Positions 1-10,035 of a stretch of 64,000 nt of DNA are shown piece by piece. The notes beneath the pieces are model-generated. The model was not told where the DNA came from. It worked only from the letters and a program-made list of their open reading frames with translations, and did no database searches. This stretch comes from Gnetum montanum (Eukaryota > Streptophyta > Gnetopsida > Gnetales > Gnetaceae), in contig MNCI01021578.1 of assembly GCA_015680685.1 (NCBI GenBank), forward strand, positions 21,957-85,956. Direction: 5' to 3'. The position numbers and the translations under genes are program-made. Numbering within the stretch: position 1 is the first letter of the stretch; each line of letters starts with the position of its first letter.

Positions 1-810
1 CCTGCTCCAACAATGCAAGGGGAACTCCCCACTCAACCGCAGCAACGTGACGTTACGAGAGCTATAAACCTTCAACCCACTGTTGGTTCTGAAAACCATA
101 GAAAGAGAAGACCTTTCTTCAGAAGAAAAAGCCCAAACAAGCTCTCACAACCACAAGTGGTTGAGCCTCACCCTCCATCAAATAAGGCTTTGGAGCCCCC
201 TTCCGTCCAACAACAGAGCTCAACGCACACGGGTATGATAACACATACCGTTACTGACTGGATCAAGGTAGGCCACCTTCCCAGGAAATTCTCTGACCCT
301 GTAAGTCCCTTAATTTATCTCCAAGTCACTAGGAATAAACCCTGTAAAGCTCTTCTAGACTCAGGTTCCGGAGTTAACTTAATATCACAAGAGATGTATA
401 AAGCTTGGAACCTGCCTCCACTAGAGAAGAGCAATATTCGCTTAGAGTTGGCTGACCAGTCCATCACTACTCCTTTGGGAATGGTGGAGGATATTGTTAC
501 CACTGTAGGTGGGTGGTCATACCCGACTGATTTCCTAGTGATACCAGTAAACAACAATAATGAAAGGGACTTCCCAATTATAATGGGAAGGGCATGGCTA
601 AGCACAGTAGATGCATGCCTTAGGATCCACGATCTTTCCTTGGAAATCTCTAAGATAAAAATATGTGGAAAGATCGAGAAGAGGAAAGTTCCATGCATCA
701 CATACAGTGATTCATCAGGTGATGACATGGATGGATGCTCATCTCCTTCATGTGACTTGTGTGCCCTTGAAACTTTACAACAAGGATGCCTATATGTAGC
801 AACCACATAG
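1..810 (+). CDS. gag C-terminal tail and retroviral-type aspartic protease, partial
   Basis: The frame is open from base 1 to a TAG at 808-810. The first ATG is at 13, but the frame clearly enters from upstream. The N-terminal 80 residues are a Pro/Gln/Ser-rich gag tail. The protease domain lies at about residues 95-225 counted from ATG 13: the catalytic triplet D-S-G is intact in LLDSGSGVNLI (Asp codon 358-360), and the C-terminal hydrophobic-Gly motif is in FPIIMGRAWL (about 574-603). In Athila-type elements this enzyme cleaves the Gag-Pol polyprotein inside virus-like particles. After the TAG the same frame continues to 1062 (Arg-rich, ending SQLSHGGDGHLC), so the stop is probably a decay mutation. 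Of the four Athila-like proteases here, only this one and that of A3 keep the D-S-G triplet. Pol does not follow. Confidence 0.85.
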   Translation, partial: PAPTMQGELPTQPQQRDVTRAINLQPTVGSENHRKRRPFFRRKSPNKLSQPQVVEPHPPSNKALEPPSVQQQSSTHTGMITHTVTDWIKVGHLPRKFSDPVSPLIYLQVTRNKPCKALLDSGSGVNLISQEMYKAWNLPPLEKSNIRLELADQSITTPLGMVEDIVTTVGGWSYPTDFLVIPVNNNNERDFPIIMGRAWLSTVDACLRIHDLSLEISKIKICGKIEKRKVPCITYSDSSGDDMDGCSSPSCDLCALETLQQGCLYVATT

Positions 811-1062
811 GAAGTAGTAGACACCCCGTGGTTGACAGCTTCTCGTAAGAGTAGGAAACCATGCATGGAACGAACTGAGGCAACCCATGCTAACACTGAA
901 AACATGTATACATTGGAACGTGAGCGTCGCCAACTTCCACCCCTGAATCTAAGATCATCAATTGGGAGAAGTTGGGCACTGTTACGAAATTCAAACAAAC
1001 GCTCCGTACTTTGGATCTCTCCCTCACAACTCAGTCATGGGGGAGATGGCCACCTATGCTAA
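811..1062 (+). pseudogene. In-frame continuation beyond the protease stop
   Basis: This is the same reading frame as the protease, after the TAG at 808. It encodes about 83 residues rich in Arg, Thr and Leu and ends at a TGA. The equivalent stretch of A2 (37321-37590) is recognisable but frameshifted. The last part (about 990-1062) already matches the 3' noncoding region that follows pol in A4 (10036 onward) and A3, so the junction of the pol deletion lies inside or just before it, near 960-1030. Confidence 0.5.
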
Positions 1063-2955
1063 CCATATGGGGCCCTCAGTTCTTTTCAGTTTTTGTTTTA
1101 CACGTTTTTGTTTTACAAATTTCGTTAACTTTTCTTGTTTTTATTTTACACCATCGTTATTCTTTTTCATTTTTTGTGTGTGAGTGTGTGTGTGTATCCA
1201 CTCTGTCAGTTTGTCCCATAATAAGTGTTTGGAATAATGGTATGAACTGTTTTCACATTGATTGCTAATGTTTGGTTTTTACCTCTAAGTCACAATGTTG
1301 ATACTAAGGTATGTTTCTTTTGATATGGCAGGCAATGAGATCACTTCATCCATCCATCCACCAATTTCTATGGTTTCTCTTGGCTTGAAAATGTACAGTT
1401 CCATTCTAATAAGAACTTTAACGAATCGGTGATTGGGTATTTCTCAAACTAAGGAAGGACTCAAGGATTGCAAATGGTGTGACTTCAAAGAAATTTGATG
1501 TTTTTTGTGTTGGTCATTCACTTGGGTGCTTGGATGTTTTCTTCTTGAGTTTTCTTACCGTTCTGATGTTACCAACTCTCGGAAGCTGAGACAATAAAAA
1601 TAAGAAGTCTTTGCATGGTGTGGTTTTCACGCATAAAAACACAAAAAAAAACAAGCAAAGTGAGGATTCAAAGCACACCCCCTAGACGAAATAACATTTG
1701 GGCTACAAGCACTGGTTATGGAACCAAACTATTCCCTCTAACTAAGGCCCTTCTCACTCCCCATTCTCTCCTTGTTTCGTTGGAATGGTGGTGGCTCTTT
1801 GAAGATGCATCCTTCTAATCCACATGGATGGTTTAACCGAATGCATTGATGCGAAGTCACTGGAAGTGGTTGGTTTGAGGCCAGAGTTGGAATGAGATTT
1901 GCCAAGTTCCATTAATCATGCAACACACAAGGGGCTGTATACCACCTTGTCCTTGGGATCCCATTCCATTCTCTTCTCTCCATCTTTCTCTCCGCTACTC
2001 ACCTCATTGCCGGTTGTATTATTAGTGTATATATTTTGGTTGATACATTGTTTTCTTTTCGGTAAACGCTTGCGGTTAAGACTTTAACTCTTGTTCTAAA
2101 AGACATTCCCAGAGCCTACGGACTCTTTGAATGTGGGTTTGTGAGGGCATTAACGGCATGAGCCTGCTTTGGGGAGGACCCACTGACATTCCTCTTTGGA
2201 GCCTTAGTTGACTTCTTTCCCCTAACATTTTGCACTTAATTATTATTTTGTTCATTACCATTTTGACATCCATTTCATTGATGTTTTCAACTGTCCCTTT
2301 TTCTCTATCTTTCTTACTCCTTTTCCCTTCTTCATTCTAATGCTACCGGAGGTTCGCGATTAGTCATGGGGGTACGGGGCCTACTTTTTCGATTTTTTCT
2401 CCTAAGCCCTGGATCTTTTCGTTTTTCTTCTTACCCCTACACCTTCGGTAGTCATCATCTACATTTTCCCAGATCCATATCAGCCATACCACAACCTAGC
2501 CAATGAACCTGAACCGAAGCAAGATATTATTTACTTAACGATTCAATTACCCTTGCTAATATAAGATTATGTTGTGTGTGCAGATGGCGATCATGCAAAC
2601 AATGGATTGGATCTAGAGCTGGAGCAAACGGTTGGAATGAAGCAGCACTGAAACAACTATGCAAGGAGCGAGATTGATCGTGCACTTATGGATGGACAAC
2701 GAAAGTGCAATCTAGGCATTGGAAGCAACAACACTTCTTTCTATCTCTCTCTTTCTCTCAAGCTGCCAACAAAGGCCTGAGGTCATTGTAATAAGGTGTT
2801 CACCCTTGTTTTCATGAACACCAGTTTTGTCAAGTCTTGTAATAAAGACCCATTCACATGTCATCCCATTAGTTCCATTCCCCTCAATAATCCCATACCT
2901 ACCTGATATCATTGTAAGGAACTCAAGGACAAGTTTTCATTCAGTCATGGGGGTA
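1063..2955 (+). other. 3' noncoding region of A1, with T-rich repeats and polypurine tract
   Basis: No ORF here is supported. The stretch 1080-1180 holds repeated TTTTTGTTTTACA-like units and 1177-1196 a short TG repeat. The region aligns with 37600-39526 (A2), 10130-11640 (A4) and, on the minus strand, about 51050-49700 (A3), so it is a conserved untranslated part of the family rather than random spacer. It ends in a G-run (CATGGGGGTA, 2946-2955) directly before the LTR, the position expected of the polypurine tract that primes plus-strand synthesis. Confidence 0.7.
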
Positions 2956-3957
2956 TGATGAGACGCGACATGCATAGTGCCGCGATATCGCATCCCATGC
3001 GATATCGCGTACGCAATATCGCGTCTTTCCCTGCGATATCGCGGTCCGCCGTCACATCTATAAATAAGAGGCAGCACTCCCCTTATTTCCCAATCCTGGC
3101 TAGAAGTAGTGAAGCTCTAGCAGATTGATCACTCCAGAGTTAGATTAATTTCCCATGTGCCCGCAATAGAAGTCCTAGAGTGAACGGATCTTTATTCGAG
3201 CAACTTTGTAACCTGAACACAAGTTGTGTACGACAATAAAGACGAACTTGTTTGGATAAACCTTGCAGTACATGGTTTTATTGCATTGTTATTTATTTAT
3301 TTATTTCCTAGTGTGCATGAGTACGACTTGATTACGATCATTGGCTGCTTGGTAACCCAGTAGCGTATTCTAGGTTCTGCGCTTGGTAATCCCAGTGGTA
3401 GTCCAGTGTGTATGGCTAATCAAGGAATCAGCTACTCATTGCTAGGCTAGATCGTGTGATAAGTACGACTTGGCTACAAGCACTCACGGGTGTGTACGGT
3501 TAGCCAAGAAATCGGCTGCTTATCACACTTAAGCTAAATAGGTGCCTCAGTACGACCATTTCGAGCACTTGCATTACGTGTGGTGATCCCAGTAACGATT
3601 AGCGTTTGGCAACCACAGTTGCATAGTTTAGGGTGTGTCCGGTAAGTGGGAATGGATGTTGACGCTAGTTAATTTAGACTTAGGTCCTTAGTTAGAGTTA
3701 GTTAGAGTTAGTTAGATTTCTCAACCCTTCACCCTTTAAGCATAGGAGAAAAACCTGAAAAGACCAAACGAATCATATACGTCGGACTTACTTAACCATA
3801 CACCGTGACAACAACAAGTAAGTCTGGGAAGACAACGAATGATTAACCCCAAGTGTTCCGTGGGGCGTTTTGGCATTTAGTCTGCGAAGTTCGACCGGAT
3901 CGTGCGTGCTACGCTCGTTTTGTATGGTTGAGTGTAGGGGTACCTCGCCACTCATCA
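2956..3957 (+). repeat. 3' LTR of A1
   Basis: This 1002-bp LTR begins TGATGAG and ends CTCATCA, a 7-bp terminal inverted repeat starting TG and ending CA. It contains a palindromic GATATCGC array (2981-3045), a TATA box TATAAATA (3059-3066), and an AATAAA candidate polyadenylation signal at 3235-3240. It is homologous to the A2 LTRs at 33296-34149 and 39527-40436, and is longer because of an extra part at about 3290-3540 resembling a duplicated U5 segment. Confidence 0.9.
2981..3066 (+). promoter_or_regulatory. LTR promoter: palindromic GATATCGC array plus TATA box
   Basis: Four GCGATATCGC-like units (one with AATATC) are packed between 2981 and 3045, followed 14 bp later by TATAAATA (3059-3066). 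The units are self-complementary and CpG-rich in otherwise AT-rich DNA. Position in U3 just upstream of the TATA box suggests an enhancer or transcription-factor site array; that role is inference. Confidence 0.65.
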
Positions 3958-4250
3958 CCCTATAAATAAGTGCTCACTCATTGTGTTTATGGCATCTTAG
4001 GTCATAATTGCAGTAGAGCTCTTGTAGTGTTCTTGCTTGAAAGTTAGAATATTTTTCAAAGTGCCCATAGTAGGTATCAAAGAGTGTGTGGATCTTTATT
4101 CAAGCATTGTTGACCTAAGCATGACAATGTGTGTATTAATAAAGATGAGCTTTCTAATAAACCTTATAGCACTTCAAAATAGATTAATTGTTTACTTATG
4201 CATTTAATGTTTTATGCAATTTCCTTTAATTCTTTAAGTAAGTAATCAAT
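3958..4250 (+). repeat. LTR remnant (TATA box to U5) of A4
   Basis: This begins three bases before TATAAATA (3961-3968) and contains a block near 4055-4080 closely matching the A3 LTR (read on the minus strand near 58030), including the GTGCCCATAGTAGGT motif. An AATAAAG at about 4137-4143 is a candidate polyadenylation signal. U3 is missing because A1 occupies that position. The 3' end of the LTR, the primer site and the start of gag are deleted, and gag sequence follows at about 4262. Confidence 0.65.
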
Positions 4251-4261
4251 TAAACTAAATT

Positions 4262-4637
4262 AGCATAGATGTCTTGGCCATGATTATTCTCAATGGAAGC
4301 AGCTTCCCCATATCATAGATGGACTTCAATCAAAAATGAGAAAAACTCTTGGGGTCTATGCCCAAGGGAGACTATCAGAACTAAAAGTCCATCAAATTCA
4401 AAGGCTACTTAAGCATGTTTTAAAAATGAAAAGTGAGTTGAAAAAATGGGAGAGTACTGAGAAGTATAACCAGGACCCTTCCATTAGAAAAAGGGAGGTC
4501 TGATTCTATGACAATGAGGGGGAGGCATCACTTGATGAAATGATACAATGAAAAACCTTACCAATTCAAAAATTTATGTCTGAAAGTTTAGCTAAAGTTG
4601 ATAAAATGTGGAAATATTTGGATGAAAAATTGTAAAC
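4262..4637 (+). pseudogene. gag fragment, forward piece of A4
   Basis: The translation matches the gag segment of A2 at about 35545-35890: a HxYSQWKQLPHIIDGL motif, then KTLGVYAQGRLSEL, then a charged helix and a DPSIRKREV motif. Several stops interrupt it. The piece ends around 4630-4645, where the sequence switches to the opposite strand. The same gag segment occurs again on the minus strand at 6600-6250, about a quarter different in protein sequence, so the two are not a recent duplication. Gag would form the structural core of the retrotransposon particle. Confidence 0.7.
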
Positions 4638-4639
4638 TC

Positions 4640-5400
4640 TCTCCAATTGGTATCATTAGGTTCATCATCGAAGAGTTGGCAATGAACTTACTCCAGCTCA
4701 TCCATGCCTTCAACATAGGCCCAAGTTAGGCCTTTAATAGGTTTCATGCAAAGTGTGCTATTTTCAAAACTAGCTATTAGCCATTGGGTTCCCTTCTATT
4801 TTGTGACTACTGTGTACAAGCACTTCTGGATTTTAAATTCATCTATACACTATCTAAATGCTTTGATTAATATGCTTTTGATAGACCAGAGTTTCTACAC
4901 ATAATTGCACCCAGTATCATTATACATTATGCATAGAAATCTCTTCTCCTTGATTTTTTCAAATGCATTTTTCTTAAAAATATCTAGGGAAAGATCTCTG
5001 ATGTCCATTTGTGCATCAACAATGCTCAACCAAACCGTTCCCATAATGATTGGAAAGTGCCATTGTCAACTTTGATCACTAGGAAATTGGTAGGATACAA
5101 CCACCCATAGACAATGTTCATAATGTCCTCCACTAATCCAAAGGGAATAATGATGGACTGATTTGTCAATTCTAAATGGATACTAATCTTCTTGAAGGAA
5201 GGCAGGTTTCAAGCATTGTAAATTTCATGAAAAAATATATTAACACAAAAACCTAAATTGAGAAGAGCTTGTCATGGCTCATTTCCTACAATTTGCAAGT
5301 AGATGAGAGGGCTTCCAAGATTAGCTCTTTTCTTGGAAGTTTTCCAACCTTGATCTGATTAGATATAGCATGGGTTAACACGACTATGAAAATCTTGGGA
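4640..5400 (-). pseudogene. Protease and protease-RT linker, inverted piece of A4
   Basis: Read on the minus strand this is the protease domain. A GTVWLSIVDAQMDI-like motif lies near 5045-4995, and the active-site region near 5260-5250 reads N-L-G where D-S-G is expected, so the enzyme would be dead. The leftmost part (4800-4650) encodes the linker with the YVEGMDEL motif. The same linker appears again on the plus strand at 7046-7190. Stops and frameshifts are frequent. Confidence 0.65.
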
Positions 5401-7045
5401 GGTCTTTGCTTTGAAGGGCTCTTGAAAGGAATGGATGCATAGTATGAAGGAGACATATGACAACATAAGTCAATAAGGGCTTTGTAGGGCTATTGGTTTG
5501 GAAGAATGACCTTTTATGAGATCTAGGTTCTGAACCACTCAAATGAGGAATTAGCTATAAGTTAACAGCCTTGGTAACATTACGTTGTTGTAGCTGCATG
5601 GGAATTTCATCCTACATGAATGGAGTAGGTAGTAATTATTTTGAGGATGGAGAAACATGTGCTAAAGGATGAGGAGGATGATAAGGATATGGGAATTCCC
5701 CTCTAAGAGATGGAGAATGAGCTTTGTAATACTCTAGAGGGTAGTAGTAATGATGGAAAGAAGCATGATTGGAAGAGTCACACAAAGACATGGATTGCTA
5801 AACATAGTACCCATATAGATCTAGCTACCTATAAGGGTATTTCTACCTAGGTGTGGCATCCTCCACAACTATGGGTATTCTCACTACTAATATTTCTCAT
5901 ATAGTTGTAGTGAAGCTAAATTTGGATAATAAGCTTGTTGTTGCTGGTGAAACTACCTTGGGTTGCCTTGAGGATAAGGTAATCTTCTAGGTGGTTACCT
6001 TTGTGCCAATCTAGGATTTAGAGCATGCACCCCAGATTCCTATAAGTGTGACACAATAGGGCAACATCCCTTAGGATGTTCATATTAGTAATTTCACACT
6101 CACCATCATCATCTAATTTTGACTCCACAACCTCCTCTATTGTTGCAGCTTTGCCCTTATCCATTTGATATTTACATTTAGCCTCTTTTCTTCTCCTATG
6201 GTCATGATCACCACCTTGTTTTTTAGATTCTTATACAATTTTTTAAAGCAGTTTAAAATTTTTCATCCAAAGATTTCCATATTTTGTCAACCTCAGCTAA
6301 AATTTCATACATAGATTTTTGAATTGGAAAGGTTTTTCGTTGCACCACTTCATCAAGTAGTGCCTCCCCTTCATTATTATAGAATTGGACCTCCCTTTTA
6401 CTAATGGAAGGATCCCAATTATACTCCTTAACACTCTTCCATTTTCTCAACTCAACTTCTTTTTTTGCAACCTACTTAATCATGCTTTGAATTTGATGGA
6501 CTGTTAGTTCTGATAGTCTCCCTTGGACATAGACCCCAAGAGTTTCCCTTGTTTCTAATCGAAGCCCATCTATGATCTCATAAAGCTAATCCCATTGATA
6601 ATAATCATGGCCAAGACATCTGTGCAAAATGGAATAATACTTGCCCATGGCTGCATCCAAGGGTTCATGTATTCCTTGTTGCTAGTATTGGATATTCTTT
6701 CTCAAATTGAACACTTTGAACAACTCAAACATCATACTCCATCTACAGATTAATTATGGCTCAAAGAAGTGGTACCAACTTTCTACTTCTTTTATAAGTG
6801 TCCTTGAAAACAACTTAAGATTCTATCAATCATTTTCGATGTTCTATAAGGCATAGGCATTATGAAAGGCTTGAAGATGAATCTATGGATCTGAGTTATA
6901 TCCCACCTCAAATCTAGGGATATTGTTCATATCCAACCTCTTAATTCTGCTATCTTTCACATGCCTAGTTGGAATTTTGACTACCTTTGTAATGTTCAGC
7001 ATGCTTCAAGTTGCTAGTAAAGGCTCATCACTATCATAATTTTGA
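5400..7045 (-). pseudogene. gag, inverted piece of A4
   Basis: Minus-strand gag. The best-preserved stretch is 6450-6253 (65 residues, starting MRKWKSVKEYNWDPS and ending SLDEKF). Upstream, about 6840-6500, lies the core gag segment that matches A2 at 35300-35660 and A3 at about 56200-55840. The Pro/Gln/Tyr-rich tail lies at 6050-5500. Many stops are present. The piece ends at about 7045 in a TGATGGC microhomology shared with the forward sequence that follows. Confidence 0.65.
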
Positions 7046-8290
7046 TGGCTAATAGTTGATTTTGAAAGTAGCACACTTTTCATGGAACCTACTAAGAGCC
7101 TAACTTATGCCTATGTTAAAAGCATGGATGAGTTGGAGCAAGTTCATTTCCAACTCTCTGATGATGAACGTGATGATATCAATTAGGGAGAGTTGAAAAT
7201 TCTTGACAGTTTTAAATAGGAGCCTTTATAGTTGAAAAATCTACCTACCAGCATGAAATATGCATTTATGAAAAATGATAAGTTGGTGATAATCAATGTC
7301 AACCTTTCTCTTGAGTAAAAAAATGATGTTGTTGAAGGTGGAAAATAAATGGCCAATAGCCTTTTCTTACTCATATCATAAACTTATAGGGATTTATCTT
7401 AGGATATTCCAACATCACATCTATATTGATCTAGCTATGAAGCCAAAGAGGCAACCATAGTGATGGCTAAACCTCAAATTGAAGCACATCATCAAAGAGG
7501 AAACTGAGCAAATCCTCAAGGTAGGGTTCATTTATCCAATTGTGAATACTAAGTGGGTTAGCCCACTTGTAATTATGCCAAAGAAAGGTGGCAAGTGGTA
7601 GGTTTGTATTGATTTCAAGCTATTGAACATGATGAAATTCAAAGATCATTTTTCATTGCCATTTATAAACTAGGTGTTGGACACTATTTCTATGCATTGC
7701 CATTATAGCCTTGGGATGGTTATAGTGGCTATAACCAAATTTAGATCACACCCAAGGATCAAGCTAAAACAACATTCACAAGTCCCTAAGGGACTTTTGC
7801 ATATCGTAAGATGTCATTTGTTCTGTGCAATGTAGCTACAACTTTCCAAAACTTGCTCCTAAGCATTTTTTTAGTAGCAAATTGGTAGTAGGATGGAAGT
7901 CTTCATGGATGACTTCTCCACCTATGGTGGTACATTCAAGAAAGCCCTAGACTGCCTTAAGAAAGTGCCTAAAAGGTGTGTGGAGACTAATCTTTGGCTC
8001 AATTAGCAAAAGAGCCATTTGATGGTCTAGGATGGCATTGTGTTGGGGTATAGAAATTCTCAAGCATGGATTGAAATGAATCTTAAAAATATTTGGGTCA
8101 TCTAAGAAATAACCCACCAATAAAAACCTATTAAAGATGTCTAGTTATTCTTTGAACACATTTACTACAACCAAAAATTCATAGAGAATTTCTCTAATAT
8201 TGCAAAACCATTGGTTGAGCTCAAAAACAAACATGCTCCATTCATATGGACCAAGAAATACAAAAAGGCATTCCAACAACTTAAGGAGAA
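7046..8290 (+). pseudogene. Protease-RT linker and reverse transcriptase of A4
   Basis: The linker (7046-7330) includes AWMSW/SMDEL-type sequence and a block matching A3 54094-53828. RT starts near 7450 with the KVGFIYP and KWVSPLVIMPKK motifs (about 7525-7590). The catalytic F-M-D-D of the palm is intact at 7902-7913, followed by FSTYGG. Reading requires several frameshifts and stops, so no enzyme can be made. The domain would copy element RNA into cDNA. The A3 RT has the first of the two Asp residues replaced by Asn, so A4 preserves the better active site. Confidence 0.8.
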
Positions 8291-8880
8291 GTTTGTAGAG
8301 ACTCCAATTCTATGACCACTTGATTTATTCCATCCATTTCATATTATGACAGATGAATCAAACTATGCCTTAGGAGTTATGCTTACACAATTGGATGATG
8401 AAAAATGTCCATATTATATCCACTGCACAAGCTGAAGAATTTTCGGTGCATAGCTCAATTACACCACAATGGAAAAAGATTTGATGGTTTAGGTGTATCC
8501 TTTAGAGAAGTTCAGGTACTATGTGCTTGGATACTAGGTTTTTGTGCACATTGGTCACAATTCCATTCTTTTCCTAATAAATAAACCAATGGTGAGCCCC
8601 CATATTATATGATGGCTAGTGATCTTGCAGGAGTTTGATCTTATAATGGTAGATCAAAAGAGAACTGAAAATATGGTCATCAATCACTTGTCTCAGTTAC
8701 TATGGGATAACAAAGAGGATGAGAGTCCAATCTCTAATCACTTTCCTACTGAACTTTTCTTTGTCAATGAAATAAGTGAGCAAATGCCTACTATACCAAA
8801 ATGGCATGATGGCATCTTCACTTATCCTCTCACTCAAGAGATGCCATAAGAGTTAGACTACTAGAAGAAGTAATACTTTC
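8291..8880 (+). pseudogene. RNase H domain of A4 pol
   Basis: This follows RT in the same orientation. The motif HIMTDESNYALGVMLTQLDD (about 8341-8400) is the Ty3-type RNase H start, with the catalytic Asp in TDES. The stretch 8619-8849 is open for 76 residues and contains LQEFDLIMVDQKRTENMVI and a downstream spacer. Stops and frameshifts flank it. RNase H would remove the RNA strand after cDNA synthesis. Confidence 0.75.
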
Positions 8881-10035
8881 TTCATCAGGTGAAATGCTTC
8901 ATGGAGATTAATGAACACATTTACAAAGTATGTGTAAATGTCTTGGTTCATTGATGTTGTCCAACTACATGTTCTCCAAGAAGCTCACAAGGGTCCTTCT
9001 AGAGGCCACCATGTATGAAGATACATAACCATTAAAATATGAATGGCAAGATACTATTGGCCAACACTCTTTAGGAATGTCCACCAATTCATTTACTCTT
9101 GTGAACACTATCAATGAGATAGTGCGATGGCCACTCAAATAGATGGACCTCTATAGTGGATCCAACCACTGAAACCCTTCAACATCTAGGAAATAGACTT
9201 TATGGATTCCATCACACCCATGTCAAATGGAAAGAAATACATAATAGTTGTTATTAACTATTGTACAAAATGGGCATAAGTAGCAACTGTCACTAACTAT
9301 ACATCTTCCACTACTACTTGGTTTGTACAACCAAATATTGTAAACAAGTTTGGATTGCCACATGCACTAATTTCTAACAATTCTACTCATTTTATAGTTG
9401 TTATTTTTCACAATCTCATGCAACGATTGGGGGCTAAACATAAACTAACAACGCCCTACATCCTCTAAGCCAATGATCAAATAGAGGTTACCAATAGGGA
9501 GATCATGAAAATATTAACTTAAACAATTAGCAATAGGAGAGACTAGAGCACGAAACTAAACAATCTTCTTTGGGCCTACTGCTCCACATGGAAACTCCCT
9601 ATAGGCTACTCTCTCTATGAGCTAGTGTACGGAAAATTACCAACTCTTCTAATTTAATCCAAGCTCCATACACTTTCAATAGCCTATGATCTTGATCTTA
9701 ATCTTAGCCTAGCACAAAAAGAAAAAGACTAATCAACCTTAACATGCTAGATGAGAATTGATTAGTGGCCCTGTCCTTGAATGAAGTGTACAAAGAATTT
9801 AGTAAATAATGCCATGAACATAGGATTAAGAAAATTCAATTTTAACCTAGAGACATGGTTCTCTACTAGAACCCCATACATGTACCTCAATAAAGTAAGT
9901 TCCAAGTGTTGTCGGAAGGGCCTTATATCATTCATGAAACCACCTTCTAGGGCCATGTTGATCTACAAACCTAAAAGCTCGAACAAAAAACAATTGGCCA
10001 ACATGAAACAACTTAAACCTTTCCATGAGCCCAAC
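8881..10035 (+). pseudogene. Integrase of A4 pol
   Basis: The zinc-binding region is badly decayed (8890-9120). In the catalytic core, EIDFMDSI lies near 9190 with the first Asp, LISNNSTHF near 9370 (the second catalytic Asp replaced by Asn), and EVTNREIMKIL near 9485-9515 with the Glu. The C-terminal part ends near 10035 with GPYIIHETT-type sequence in one frame and an open 85-residue stretch (9781-10035) in another. The enzyme would insert the cDNA into the genome; this copy is dead. Confidence 0.75.

Larger units (their letters stand above)
1..3957 (+). mobile_element. Athila-like Ty3/gypsy element A1, 3' part, non-autonomous type
   Basis: The window opens inside this element. It matches element A2 (33296-40436) from A2 position about 36533 onward: the same gag tail, protease, a short run of coding-like sequence, T-rich 3' noncoding region and LTR. 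There is no RT, RNase H or integrase between the protease and the 3' noncoding region, exactly as in A2. The 3' LTR is 2956-3957 with inverted ends TGATGAG and CTCATCA. The left flank is outside the window, so a target duplication cannot be checked; the five bases after the LTR are CCCTA. The Athila assignment comes from A2 and A3, whose primer sites are visible. Confidence 0.85.

Noticed and set aside
315-998. 227-residue open frame on the minus strand over the A1 protease
   Set aside because: It is the mirror of the conserved protease frame and has no recognisable motif; its length follows from the codon pattern of the plus-strand gene.
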